From: ZC4RG30 sp964396335 | GTDB lineage: Bacteria > Pseudomonadota > Gammaproteobacteria > Steroidobacterales > Steroidobacteraceae | DNA length: 64,000 nt | Assembly (NCBI GenBank): GCA_964396335.1 | Contig: CAYNEX010000001.1 | Span: 1 to 64,000, forward strand | Reading direction: 5' to 3' | Shown here: positions 8,658 through 16,889 of the stretch, in pieces | Layout of the letters: each line of letters starts with the position of its first letter | Numbering within the stretch: position 1 is the first letter of the stretch | Position numbers and translations under genes: made by a program | Notes under the pieces: generated by a model | What the model was told of the DNA's origin: nothing | The model's database searches: none | The model's input: only the letters and a program-made list of their open reading frames with translations

Positions 8658-9388
8658 TGGACATCTTCAAGTCGTTCCGCCGACAGGCGGGAGCGGATAC
8701 GGGGCGCCGCGCCTTCCTCTGGAGATTCGGCGCCGGAACCGCCGGTGCGATGGCCTCGGTGGCCGTGACTGCGAAGCCGGCAGGCGCCGAAGATCCCGCG
8801 CTGCGGGCGGCCTTGCTCGACGAAGAGAAGGCGCTGCGCAAGCTGCACCGGGATTTCCAGCAGGCCATCGATGAAGGGCGCCATGCGGAGGTCGTCGCGC
8901 TGTTCGCCGACGACGCGCAGGTGATCTTCAACGGCGGCGTGTTCGAGCGACGCGACCACGGCATCAGCCGGCTGTTCCGCGAGCATCTGCCGGCCCGCAA
9001 GGCCGGCGGCAGCATGCAGGCCGCGCCCGGATTCGCGTTGTCGCCCGCGCAGCAGCACGATCGGGTCGAGGTGGCAAAGGATCTTCGTGCCGCCAGCGCG
9101 GTGTTCCCATATTCCATCCAGTGCGGCATGCCGATCGAATCCGGCAACTCGCTGGCCAGCATGGCGCGGCTGCACGGCGAAGGGGTTCGCACCTGGTGGG
9201 AGGGTGGCCACTACCGCGTGGATTACCGCAAGGATGCGGAGGGCCGCTGGCAGATCAGCCGGCTCGAGTACGACACGGTGGTGCGCGCCGACTACCGGCC
9301 GGGACGCTCATATGCCAGCGCCATTTCGGTGCCCCGGCTGACGACGCGGTTCCCGCAGGACCTGCAGGGACCGGACCGGCTGGCGTGA
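8657..9388 (+). CDS. TAT-exported NTF2/SnoaL-like protein
   Basis: The first ATG (8657) shares a base with the stop of the MoaF-like gene; a GTG one codon earlier is also possible. The N-terminus has a twin-arginine motif (GRRAFLWRF, Arg17-Arg18) followed by GAGTAGAMASVAVTAKPAGA, so folded export by TAT is likely. The mature part starts with a helix, LLDEEKALRKLHRDFQQAID, then HAEVVALFADDAQVIFNGGVFE, the typical opening of an NTF2-like cone fold. It ends with GRWQISRLEYDTVVRADY. The family includes SnoaL cyclases, dehydratases and ligand-binding proteins; the reaction cannot be deduced. The tight coupling suggests it works with the MoaF-like protein. Confidence 0.75.
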   Translation: MDIFKSFRRQAGADTGRRAFLWRFGAGTAGAMASVAVTAKPAGAEDPALRAALLDEEKALRKLHRDFQQAIDEGRHAEVVALFADDAQVIFNGGVFERRDHGISRLFREHLPARKAGGSMQAAPGFALSPAQQHDRVEVAKDLRAASAVFPYSIQCGMPIESGNSLASMARLHGEGVRTWWEGGHYRVDYRKDAEGRWQISRLEYDTVVRADYRPGRSYASAISVPRLTTRFPQDLQGPDRLA

Positions 9389-9421
9389 ACGAAAGTCCCT
9401 GCGACCGGTAAGCTTGCGCCG

Positions 9422-10171
9422 ATGTTCGATCTCGCACCCGGGCTGGGTGACTGGCCCGCGCTGGGGCTCGTCGCCCTGAGCTTCTTCACTTCCCTGATCA
9501 CCGCCACTTTCTCGCTGGGTGGCGGCTCATTGCTGATCGCCGCGATGACGCTGGTGATGCCGCCGGTGGTGGTGATCCCCGTGCATGGCTGCGTGCAACT
9601 GGGCAGCAACGCCGGCCGGGCGCTGGTGATGCGGCAGTTCATCCAGTGGCCCTTCATCCTGTGGGTGACGCTGGGCGCCATCCTGGGTTCGATCTTCGGC
9701 GGTGCGTTCGCGCAGGTGATTCCGGATCGCTGGTTTGTCGCCGCCATCGGCGTGTTCGTGCTGGTCACCACCTGGCTGCCGCAGCCGAAGCTGATCGCCG
9801 GCAGCCGCATGGTGCAATTCGTCGGCGGCTCGATCGTGTCGGCCGTGGGCATGGTGGTGGGCGCGGCCGGGCCGCTGCTGGCGGCGTTCGTGCGCGGCAT
9901 TCCCGACCGGCGCCAGCTGGTGGCCACGCACGCGATGCTCAATACCTTCCAGCACCTGTTCAAGGTGGTGATTTTCACCGTGCTGGGATTCGCCTTCGGC
10001 CAGTACCTGCTGCTGATCGCGTTGATGATCGGGGCAGGCTTCGCCGGCACCATGCTGGGCAGCCGCATGCTCACGCGGGTGCCGGAATCGGTCTTCCGCT
10101 TCGGATTCCGCATCCTGCTCAGCCTGGTGGCGCTGGAACTGGTGCGCCGGGCGCTGTTTGCCGGCGGCTGA
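9422..10171 (+). CDS. TSUP (TauE/SafE) family membrane permease
   Basis: 249 residues, almost wholly hydrophobic, with about seven to eight predicted membrane helices. The opening LGLVALSFFTSLITATFSLGGGSLLIAAM and the mid-protein VSAVGMVVGAAGPLLAAFVRG are the two repeat halves typical of the sulfite exporter TauE/SafE (TSUP) family. Members move sulfite, sulfoacetate, thiosulfate or similar organosulfur anions across the inner membrane. The ATG lies 33 bp after the preceding stop in the same direction. No sulfur metabolism genes are adjacent, so the substrate is open. Confidence 0.85.
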   Translation: MFDLAPGLGDWPALGLVALSFFTSLITATFSLGGGSLLIAAMTLVMPPVVVIPVHGCVQLGSNAGRALVMRQFIQWPFILWVTLGAILGSIFGGAFAQVIPDRWFVAAIGVFVLVTTWLPQPKLIAGSRMVQFVGGSIVSAVGMVVGAAGPLLAAFVRGIPDRRQLVATHAMLNTFQHLFKVVIFTVLGFAFGQYLLLIALMIGAGFAGTMLGSRMLTRVPESVFRFGFRILLSLVALELVRRALFAGG

Positions 10172-10270
10172 CCGCGGATTCTCGGGGTCGGCCATGGCGG
10201 TTGCGCGGGGCGCCGGCGACCGCAGTACCATGGTCCAAAGGCTACCCGTCCGGCCCGGCAGAGAATCCCC

Positions 10271-11677
10271 ATGATCAAGCGCATCCTTCCCCTGCTGCTG
10301 CTGGTCGCCGCACCCTTCGCTGCTGCGGATTCCAACGACGACCTGTTCGAGGCCGCCGGCCAGGGCGATGTGGGCCGTCTTTCGCAGGCGCTGGAGCACG
10401 GCGCCGAGCCGGATGCGCGCGGTGCCGGTGAAATCACGCCGCTGATGCTGTCGGCCGAACGAGGCCACCTGGATGTGGTGCGCGCGCTGCTGGCCGCGGG
10501 CGCGAACGTGCATGCGCAGCGTGCCGGTGGCATCACGCCGCTGATGCATGCCGCCGCCTGTGGCAACCCGGGCCTGGTCAAATTGCTGCTGGACGCGGGT
10601 GCGAAGGTGGATGCGCGCGCCACCGACCAGGGTATCTCCGCGCTGCGTGTCGCCGTGGCCACCGGTTCGCTGGATGTCGCCCGCCTGCTGCTTGAGTCCG
10701 GCGCCGATCGCAATGAGGTCGATGAAAGCGGTGCGCGCCTGCTGTTCACTGCCGCCGGTGCAGGCTCGGTGCCGCTGCTCGAGCTGCTGCTGGTGGAAGG
10801 CGAGGACGTCAACCACAAGCGCAGGGAGGGGGGCTACACCGCGCTGGATGTCGCCCTTGAACGCCATCACTGGGCGGCCGCGCAATACCTGCTGGAACAT
10901 GGCGCGACGCTGGCCGCCTCGATGACCGGCAAGGACGGCGTGCTGCGCAAGCTGCTGGAACTGGAACCGGTGCTGCAGCCGCAGCGACAGAACACGCTGG
11001 TGCAGTCGGTGGAGATGCCCAGCGCCGAACTGTTCCGCGCCGTGCTGGCGCAGGGCGCCACGACCAGCTATCGCGACGAGAAGGGCAACACGCTGCTGAT
11101 GCTGGCTGCCAATCGCCATCATGTCACCGGCATCGAGGCGCTGCTGGCGACCGGTGCCGATGTGCACGCACGCAATGCCGATGGTGACACGGCGCTTTCG
11201 ATCGCCGCCGGCAAGAGCGAATACGAGCTGATCGTGGCCGGCATCGGCATGGCGCTGGGGCAGGACCGTGAATCGCTGATGCGCGTGATCTTCCGTCCGG
11301 CTGCCAAGAGCCACGAGTCCCCGTCGACCGCCAGGCGCCTGCACATCGCGCGTCTGCTGCTGGCGGCGAAGGCCGACCCCAATGTGGCCGATGCCAACGG
11401 CAACACGCCGCTCATGGAAGCCACGCGCACCGGCGATGCCGAACTGGTGTCGCTGCTGATCGAGGCCGGTGCCGGCGTCAATGCGCGCAACAGCCACGGC
11501 AGTGCGCCGGTGCTGATGGCGGCGCAGTTCGGCATGCAGGAAATCGCCGGCACGCTGCTGGCGGCCCGCGCCGATCTGGACGTGCGCGATGCCGACGGCA
11601 AGGGTCCGCTGGACCTGGCCCGTGCCGGCGGCCATGACGGCCTGGTGCGCCTGCTGGAGCAGGCCCGGCTGAACTGA
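10271..11677 (+). CDS. Secreted ankyrin-repeat protein
   Basis: 468 residues with a Sec signal (MIKRILPLLLLVAAPFAAA) and about ten ankyrin repeats filling the rest. Clear repeats include GEITPLMLSAERGHLDVVRALL, GGITPLMHAAACGNPGLVKLLLD, GNTLLMLAANRHHVTGIEALL and GNTPLMEATRTGDAELVSLLI. Ankyrin repeats bind protein partners. With a signal peptide this one acts in the periplasm, where such proteins have been linked to catalase stability or inhibitor roles in other bacteria. No catalytic domain is present. Repeat units in the middle (residues about 180-260) are degenerate. Confidence 0.85.
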   Translation: MIKRILPLLLLVAAPFAAADSNDDLFEAAGQGDVGRLSQALEHGAEPDARGAGEITPLMLSAERGHLDVVRALLAAGANVHAQRAGGITPLMHAAACGNPGLVKLLLDAGAKVDARATDQGISALRVAVATGSLDVARLLLESGADRNEVDESGARLLFTAAGAGSVPLLELLLVEGEDVNHKRREGGYTALDVALERHHWAAAQYLLEHGATLAASMTGKDGVLRKLLELEPVLQPQRQNTLVQSVEMPSAELFRAVLAQGATTSYRDEKGNTLLMLAANRHHVTGIEALLATGADVHARNADGDTALSIAAGKSEYELIVAGIGMALGQDRESLMRVIFRPAAKSHESPSTARRLHIARLLLAAKADPNVADANGNTPLMEATRTGDAELVSLLIEAGAGVNARNSHGSAPVLMAAQFGMQEIAGTLLAARADLDVRDADGKGPLDLARAGGHDGLVRLLEQARLN

Positions 11678-11739
11678 CCAACCGGGGTTCTCTCCCCGCC
11701 TGCTGACCGGCCCATCGCCCGGCAATGGCTCCAAGGAGG

Positions 11740-11769
11740 CATTCCGGCGTGGCTCCCCGCGCCGGAATG
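11740..11769 (+). terminator. Perfect 10-bp inverted repeat after the ankyrin gene
   Basis: CATTCCGGCG (11740-11749) and CGCCGGAATG (11760-11769) are exact complements around a 10-base loop. It lies 63 bp past the ankyrin stop and about 100 bp before the cytochrome gene. No T-run follows. A terminator or an operator are both possible. Confidence 0.4.
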
Positions 11770-11871
11770 ACTACACCCTCGGAGCGATGATCGCCCGGGG
11801 CGCGATCCAGACAATGCACTCCAACGGGCCCGGACATCGGGTCCGATCAAGGACGTACTGGAGTCGCTTTC

Positions 11872-12435
11872 ATGATGAATCGCATCACCTTCGGGCTGGC
11901 CGCATCCGTGGCTGCCCTGACCCTGAACCTCACCTTTGTTTCGCTGGTCCTGCCCCGGCCGGCGGTCGCAAACGACCTGGCGCCACCCCCCGCCAGGGTC
12001 GCGACCGCCGGTCGCGCAGATCCGCTCATCGAGCGTGGCCGCTACGTGGCCATGATGGGTGGCTGCCATGACTGCCATACCGGTGGTTACGCTGACGCCG
12101 CCGGCCAGGTGCCGGCCGAGCGCTGGCTGACCGGCACGGAGGTGGGTTTCAAGGGCCCCTGGGGGGTCTCCTATCCCACCAACCTGCGCCTGTCGGTGCA
12201 GCGCATGAGCGAGGAGCAGTGGCTGACCTATGCGCGCGCGCCGCGCCTGCCGCCGATGCCCTGGTTCAACCTGCGGGACATGGCCGATGAAGACCTGCGC
12301 GCGTTGTACCGCTTCCTGCGCGACATCGGTCCCAGCGGCAAGCCGGCGCCGATGCCGGTGGGCCCGGACGCCACGGTCACCACGCCCTTCATCAACTTCG
12401 TGCCCCAGGAACCCGCGTTGACCGCGACGCGCTGA
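11872..12435 (+). CDS. Periplasmic mono-heme cytochrome c-like protein
   Basis: 187 residues. A signal segment (about residues 1-34) is followed by ERGRYVAMMGGCHDCHTGGY, where Cys65, Cys68 and His69 form one CxxCH heme c site. The sequence after the heme site (WLTGTEVGFKGPWGVSYPTNLR, then LPPMPWFNLRDMADEDLRALYRFLRDIGP) has the terminal helix usual in class I cytochromes. A methionine in the LPPMPWF or DMADED region could be the second axial ligand. It probably shuttles electrons in the periplasm. ATG ATG at 11872/11875 gives two near-equivalent starts. It is the first intact gene after the ankyrin protein and is followed by a damaged locus. Confidence 0.8.
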   Translation: MMNRITFGLAASVAALTLNLTFVSLVLPRPAVANDLAPPPARVATAGRADPLIERGRYVAMMGGCHDCHTGGYADAAGQVPAERWLTGTEVGFKGPWGVSYPTNLRLSVQRMSEEQWLTYARAPRLPPMPWFNLRDMADEDLRALYRFLRDIGPSGKPAPMPVGPDATVTTPFINFVPQEPALTATR

Positions 12436-12463
12436 ACCACACTCATTTCAGGGAAGAACCACC

Positions 12464-12743
12464 CTGTCGATCAGGAAACTCCTCGTTGCCACGGCGCTGC
12501 TGCTGTCCGCCGCCAGCCCGGTGTTCGCCGACTGCGCTGCCGACGCCACTGTGCGCGAAGTACGTGATGCTTTCGCGCGCGGCCAGCAGAACGAACAGGA
12601 AGGTGATGCGCGTGCCGCGCTGGCGGCCTACGTGGCCGCGCAGCAGTACACCTGCGATCCCAATCCGGTGGCCGGCCAGGCCGCAGCGCGGGCCGCGACA
12701 CTGGCCAGGTCGCTGGGTGACGCCGCCCGCGCCAGCGGCGACC
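12464..12743 (+). pseudogene. 5' remnant of a secreted-protein gene, truncated
   Basis: Reading from CTG at 12464 gives a Sec signal (KLLVATALLLSAASPVFADC) and a mature start with helical AFARGQQNEQEGDARAALAAY and AAQQYTCDPNP. The coding pattern then stops abruptly near 12740, after ARASGDHA, and continues only as arginine/proline-rich out-of-frame sequence. No ATG, GTG or TTG lies in frame ahead of the signal; CTG follows GGGAAGA at 6 bp. The frame does not match that of the LuxR-like fragment that begins at 12744. It is best read as the 5' part of a gene whose 3' end was removed by a deletion. Confidence 0.6.
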
Positions 12744-12920
12744 ATGCGGCGCGAGGTGCTCGAGCTCGTGGCATCCGGCGCCAGCAACAAACATATCGCC
12801 CGCGCGCTGGACCTGAGCCTGCACACGGTCAAGCGCCACGTCTGCAACATCCTCGACAAGCTCGACTGCGATTCGCGCGGCCAGGCCGCCGACCTGTTCC
12901 GCCGCAGCCTGCGCGCCTGA
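12744..12920 (+). pseudogene. 3' remnant of a LuxR-type regulator (HTH only)
   Basis: Fifty-eight codons encode nearly a complete LuxR/GerE DNA-binding domain: REVLELVASGASNKHIA, LDLSLHTVKRHVCNIL, then a C-terminal helix ending RRSLRA. The usual LTxRE start of the domain is cut (only MRREVL remains), and no sensor, receiver or other N-terminal domain precedes it. Upstream in the same frame the sequence is shadow of the broken secreted-protein gene. The fragment might still be made as a tiny HTH protein, since ATG is its first codon, but it has no clear ribosome site. I read it as the 3' part of a deleted regulator gene. Confidence 0.65.
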
Positions 12921-12972
12921 TGGCTCTTTGGGCGCATGACCCGGGGGCCGGCCGGCCCCGATACTGGCTCCC

Positions 12973-13392
12973 ATGCAGGAACCGCGTGCCACGCCATCAC
13001 CCGCCAGCCTGGATTTCCCGCTCGCGCTGATCGAGGAATTCCGCGCCAGCTATGCACCGGACATCGTCTGGACGGCGCCCCGTCGCGGGGTGCAATGGTC
13101 GGGCCGTGACCAGGTGGTCACCAACCTGCTGCGCGAGGCGGCGGCGATGCAATCGCTGACCTTCACGCGCGTGCGCCGCAGCCGCAGCGACGAGAAGGTC
13201 ATCGACGAGTTCGTGGTGCGATTCGTTTATGCCGGCGAGGGCATCGAGAACCTGCAGTTTCCGCCCGGCGCCGCCGTGGAACTGGAGCGGGTGCGTATCC
13301 TGGAATTGGCGGGCCAGCAGGTGGTGCGCGAAGCGGCGATCGAGACCTGGACGCTGCTGGCGCAGCGCGCCGCGGGTGCCGTCACTCCGTGA
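12973..13392 (+). CDS. Small NTF2/SnoaL-like protein
   Basis: 139 residues, no signal peptide, so cytoplasmic. ALIEEFRASYAPDIVWTAPRRGVQWSGRDQVVTNLLREAA has the alpha-helix, beta-strand, 'G.d.i...l' order of NTF2-like proteins. The rest (EKVIDEFVVRFVYAGEG, ELERVRILELAGQQVVREAAIE) supplies the curved beta-sheet. Family members include SnoaL-type cyclases, isomerases and dehydratases; no active-site set can be assigned here. The 3' end overlaps the convergent gene by 11 bp. It stands beside two other NTF2-like genes of very different sequence. Confidence 0.7.
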   Translation: MQEPRATPSPASLDFPLALIEEFRASYAPDIVWTAPRRGVQWSGRDQVVTNLLREAAAMQSLTFTRVRRSRSDEKVIDEFVVRFVYAGEGIENLQFPPGAAVELERVRILELAGQQVVREAAIETWTLLAQRAAGAVTP

Positions 13393-13876
13393 ACACCACC
13401 AGCTTGCGCGAGCGGATCCGCCAGCGGCCGTCCTGCTTCACCAGACGGTCCTCGGAGCGCCCGAATCCACCGGCGACATAGCGGTTCTCGTCATTGCGGC
13501 GCAGGGTCTGCCAGTACGACTGGTACAGCGCCTCGTTGTCGCCGGTGAATGAAATCCGTTCATTGCTGATCACATGGTAGAGGCGGCCGGCCGGTCGGCC
13601 CGCCTCGCGGTTGGCCTGCTGGCGCGCGGCCATGTCGGTCACCACCCTGCGGATGGCTTCGTGCCCCTTGATCAGGGTGCCGTTCGAATCGATCTCGGCG
13701 TCTTCGGTGAACACCGCCACGTAACCTTCCGCGTCCAGCGAGTCCACGCTCCACACGTACTGCTGCATCACTTCGTGGATGGCAGCGCGGTCGTCGAGGC
13801 GCGCCTGGAAACCGGCGGACTGGGACAGTGCCGGCAGCGATGCGGCCAGCAGCAGGAGGGGCAGCAGTCTTCGCAT
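13382..13876 (-). CDS. Secreted NTF2/SnoaL-like protein
   Basis: The chosen ATG at 13876 gives 164 residues starting with a Sec signal, MRRLLPLLLLAASLPALSQS; a longer reading upstream has no coding character. The mature part, DDRAAIHEVMQQYVWSVDSL, EGYVAVFTEDAEIDSNGTLIKGHEAIRRVV, is a typical SnoaL_4-type NTF2-like opening, and GRWRIRSRKLVVF is the closing strand. It probably acts in the periplasm. Divergent from the large triple-domain relative at 14103, which has the same type of domain. Ligand and reaction are unknown. Confidence 0.8.
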   Translation of the reverse strand: MRRLLPLLLLAASLPALSQSAGFQARLDDRAAIHEVMQQYVWSVDSLDAEGYVAVFTEDAEIDSNGTLIKGHEAIRRVVTDMAARQQANREAGRPAGRLYHVISNERISFTGDNEALYQSYWQTLRRNDENRYVAGGFGRSEDRLVKQDGRWRIRSRKLVVFTE

Positions 13877-14102
13877 GGTTGCACCTGGGGCGGTCGGGGT
13901 GTCGGGGACTATACCGCCGGGGAGGGCGCCGGAAAGCGAAGCCGGCGGCAGGGCGCCGCGCTTCTGCCCGTTCCTGCAAGAACCAGCACCTCTCTGGTCA
14001 TTCCTTTCGAGGACACTTGCGCCACGCTTGCGGACTGAGATCATCCGCCCCGGTGAGGGCAGCGGACATTCACGGATCGGCCAACGGCCCAGGAAGGACA
14101 GC

Positions 14103-16265
14103 ATGAGCACGCTTCGCCATATCCAGCGCGCGGGATTCCTCTGCATGGCACTGCTGGCAGGCATGCTGGCCACGCCGCTGCAGGCCGCCCAGGCGGACAA
14201 CACCGCGCTCGACGAGCTGGCCCGCGACACCGAACGCGCCGAGGCCATCCGCGCCGTGAAGAAGCTGCAGCATGCCTATTCGCAGTATGCGCAATACGGC
14301 CTGTGGAGCGACCTGGGCGCGCTGTTCGCCCGTGACGGCGAGTGGATCTGGGGCGATACCACCGTGACGGGCCCGGCCGCGATCACCGCACATCACACCG
14401 ACAAGGTGGGCGGCGGCCGCGCCGGCCTGCCCGAGGGTGTGGTCAACAGCCTGTTCGTCGACGTGCCGCTGGTGAACCTGTCGGTGGATGGAAAGACCGC
14501 GCAGGCGCGCTGGTATGGCATCCACATGCTGGGCGGCGCGGCGGACGCGCGCTGGGAAAGCGGCACCTTCCAGAACGACTACGTGCTCGAGGACGGCGTC
14601 TGGAAGATTGCGCGCCTGCATTTCCACCCGCAGTTCGGCGGACCGTATGAGCAGGGCTGGAAGACCTTTGCCAGCCCACTGCCGCGCGTGCCTTATCACT
14701 TCAGGACCGAGGCGGAAGCAGGCACCCCGATTCCGCCGCCGTCAGGGCCCGCGCCGCGCACGCGGGCAACGCTCGCCAGCCTCGAGAAGCGCATCGACAC
14801 GCTCAATGCCGAGGATGCCGCGCGCAACCTGCAGAACGCGTATGGCTATTACGTCGACCGCAAGATGTGGGATGACGTCACCGACCTGTTCACCGCCGAC
14901 GGCGTGCTCGAACTGGGCGGCATCGGCCTGTATGACGGCCCGGCCAACATCCGCCGCGCGCTGGAGCGGCATGGACCGGCCGGCCTGAAGGAAGGGCAGC
15001 TGCACGATCACCCGCTGTTCGACACCAATATCGAGATCTCGGCCGACGGCATGGAGGCGCAGCTGCGTGGCCTCGAGCTCGGCATGCTCGGCGACTACAG
15101 CAGCGGCACTGCGCACTGGGCCGTCAGTGTGTTCGTGAACCGTTTCGTGAAGCAGGATGGCGTGTGGAAGATCCGCGAGATGCGGGTGTTCCCGTTGCTG
15201 AAGACCGACTTCTACCAGGGCTGGGGCAAGAGCCGCATCGGCGTTGAAACGCCGGAGCAGCGCTTCGCGCCGAACCGGCCGCTGCCGGCTGCGGATGCGG
15301 GCGCGAACCTGATTCCCGCTTTCCTGCCGCATCCGGTCACCGGCCGTGAGGCCAGCTATCCGCGCGGCGCGCGCGTGGCGGCGAAGTCGCGGCTGCTGCC
15401 GGCGCCGGCCGCGCCGAAGGTGCAGGCTGTCGCGGGTTCGACCGATGAACGCATCGCCGAGGCGCGCCGCCGGCTGGCGCTGTCGATGGCATGGGATGGC
15501 GCGGCCAACATCACCGCCGCCTACACGCACTACATCGACGACAGCCAGTGGACCAGCATGGGCGCGATCTTCGCCCGCAACGGCAACAAGCAGGTGCCGT
15601 TCAATGGTTATTACATCGGGCCGGAGCGCATCGCGCATCGCCCCGGCGCTCGACCGGCGCCCAACGGCACCAATCCCGGCAATGGTGGCTGGCACTGGCT
15701 GATGCAGCCGGTGATCCACGTCGCGCCGGACGGACGTTCGGCCAAGATGCGCACGCGCCTGTTCCATCCGCTGCCCACCGCCACCGGCGGCATGATGGAA
15801 GGCGGCATGTATCCGAACAACCAGGCCGTGCTGGAGGACGGTGTCTGGAAATTGTGGACCATCACCATCGACGAGCCGTATTTCACCGGCCGCTGGCCGA
15901 CCGGCTGGGCGCGGCCGGCACCGCCGGCTCCGCCGCGCGGCGCAGCCGCCGGGGCACCGGGAGCGGCTGCCGGCGCTCCACGCGGTGGCGGCGGGGCCGG
16001 AAGTGCGCCGGCCACACCGCCGTTGCCGGGCGCCATCCTCTATCCGCCCAACATCTCCAATGCGCTGCTCGGCCGCCGCATGGAAGGTTTCGTCGGCGGC
16101 ACCGGTGAGCCCGTCCGCTGGCCCGGCCTGCTGCCGATGTGGTTCCACTACAAGAATCCGGTCAGCGGCCGGGAGCCGGAGCGCTACTGGCCCAACTGCG
16201 CCACCTGCGAATACGCACCCGGCACCAGCATGGACCAGTACGGCTACCTGCTGCCGGAGACCTGA
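14103..16265 (+). CDS. Secreted protein with three tandem NTF2/SnoaL-like domains
   Basis: ATG at 14103, just before a Sec signal ending near LQAAQA, gives 720 residues. Three NTF2-like units follow: about residues 45-185 (AVKKLQHAYSQYAQYGLWSD), 225-390 (ARNLQNAYGYYVDRKMWDD) and 455-600 (AANITAAYTHYIDDSQWTS). Each has the W...LFA.dG and DGVWK strands. After units 2 and 3 there is a tail with PHPVTGRE or NPVSGRE, the same tail as in the 34045-36277 proteins. A glycine/alanine/proline-rich linker (about 600-645) precedes the last part, which contains a CATC pair. A standard family member has one domain, so this is a triplicated fusion. Function unknown. Confidence 0.8.
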   Translation: MSTLRHIQRAGFLCMALLAGMLATPLQAAQADNTALDELARDTERAEAIRAVKKLQHAYSQYAQYGLWSDLGALFARDGEWIWGDTTVTGPAAITAHHTDKVGGGRAGLPEGVVNSLFVDVPLVNLSVDGKTAQARWYGIHMLGGAADARWESGTFQNDYVLEDGVWKIARLHFHPQFGGPYEQGWKTFASPLPRVPYHFRTEAEAGTPIPPPSGPAPRTRATLASLEKRIDTLNAEDAARNLQNAYGYYVDRKMWDDVTDLFTADGVLELGGIGLYDGPANIRRALERHGPAGLKEGQLHDHPLFDTNIEISADGMEAQLRGLELGMLGDYSSGTAHWAVSVFVNRFVKQDGVWKIREMRVFPLLKTDFYQGWGKSRIGVETPEQRFAPNRPLPAADAGANLIPAFLPHPVTGREASYPRGARVAAKSRLLPAPAAPKVQAVAGSTDERIAEARRRLALSMAWDGAANITAAYTHYIDDSQWTSMGAIFARNGNKQVPFNGYYIGPERIAHRPGARPAPNGTNPGNGGWHWLMQPVIHVAPDGRSAKMRTRLFHPLPTATGGMMEGGMYPNNQAVLEDGVWKLWTITIDEPYFTGRWPTGWARPAPPAPPRGAAAGAPGAAAGAPRGGGGAGSAPATPPLPGAILYPPNISNALLGRRMEGFVGGTGEPVRWPGLLPMWFHYKNPVSGREPERYWPNCATCEYAPGTSMDQYGYLLPET

Positions 16266-16366
16266 GCGGCGTCGGAAGCGGCTGGCAACCGAAAGGCGCG
16301 GTTTCCGGGTTCCCTTCCGGCGATGCAGCGGCGATTCTCGATCGCTCTGTATCGCTGGAAGCACCC

Positions 16367-16831
16367 ATGATCGAAGACATCGGACCGCGTCCCCAATCCT
16401 TCGACCTGGAAAAAGCCACGGTCGACAACCCGCATTACCGCAGCGTGGCCTGGAGCGGTCGCTACCTGCAGGTCACCCTGATGTCCATCGAACCGGGCAA
16501 GGACATCGGCCTCGAGAAACATGGCGAGACCGACCAGTTCCTGCGGCTGGATGCGGGCCGCGGCCGCGTGCAGATGGGTCCGGAGAAAGACCAGCTGACC
16601 TTCGACCGGGAAGTCTCGGATGGCTGGTGTGTGCTGGTGCCGGCCGGCACCTGGCACAACATCACCAACATCGGTGATGAACCGATGCGGCTTTACGCCA
16701 TCTACGCCCCGACGCACCACAAGCCGGGCAAGATCCACCGCTCGGCCGAGGAAGGCGAGGCGGACCAGGATGACGATCCGCCGGAATGGTCGGTGCAGCC
16801 CCGCGGCACCGAACCCGACGAGCACGCCTGA
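16367..16831 (+). CDS. Cupin-domain protein
   Basis: 154 residues from the ATG at 16367. The two cupin motifs are visible: PGKDIGLEKHGETDQFLRL with a histidine and glutamate as likely metal ligands, and VPAGTWHNITNIGDEP with the second-motif histidine. The protein then runs into LYAIYAPTHHKPGKIH and an acidic tail (EEGEADQDDDPPEW). Small cupins of this kind bind a divalent metal and act as isomerases, epimerases or dioxygenases, or just store metal. The substrate is not evident. No signal peptide. Confidence 0.85.
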   Translation: MIEDIGPRPQSFDLEKATVDNPHYRSVAWSGRYLQVTLMSIEPGKDIGLEKHGETDQFLRLDAGRGRVQMGPEKDQLTFDREVSDGWCVLVPAGTWHNITNIGDEPMRLYAIYAPTHHKPGKIHRSAEEGEADQDDDPPEWSVQPRGTEPDEHA

Positions 16832-16889
16832 GCATTTCTGGCCTCGGTGAGGGTTGCGCGCTAGCCTTGGGACAACACGGGGGTAGCGC

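Noticed and set aside
12486..12743. Upstream extension of the LuxR-like fragment in its own frame
   Set aside because: Arg/Pro/Ala-rich sequence without any domain; the coding signal in this interval is in another frame (secreted-protein remnant).
13779..14102. N-terminal extension of the triple NTF2-like protein
   Set aside because: It overlaps the divergent gene at 13382-13876 and precedes a clear signal peptide that must be at the N-terminus; ATG 14103 is chosen.
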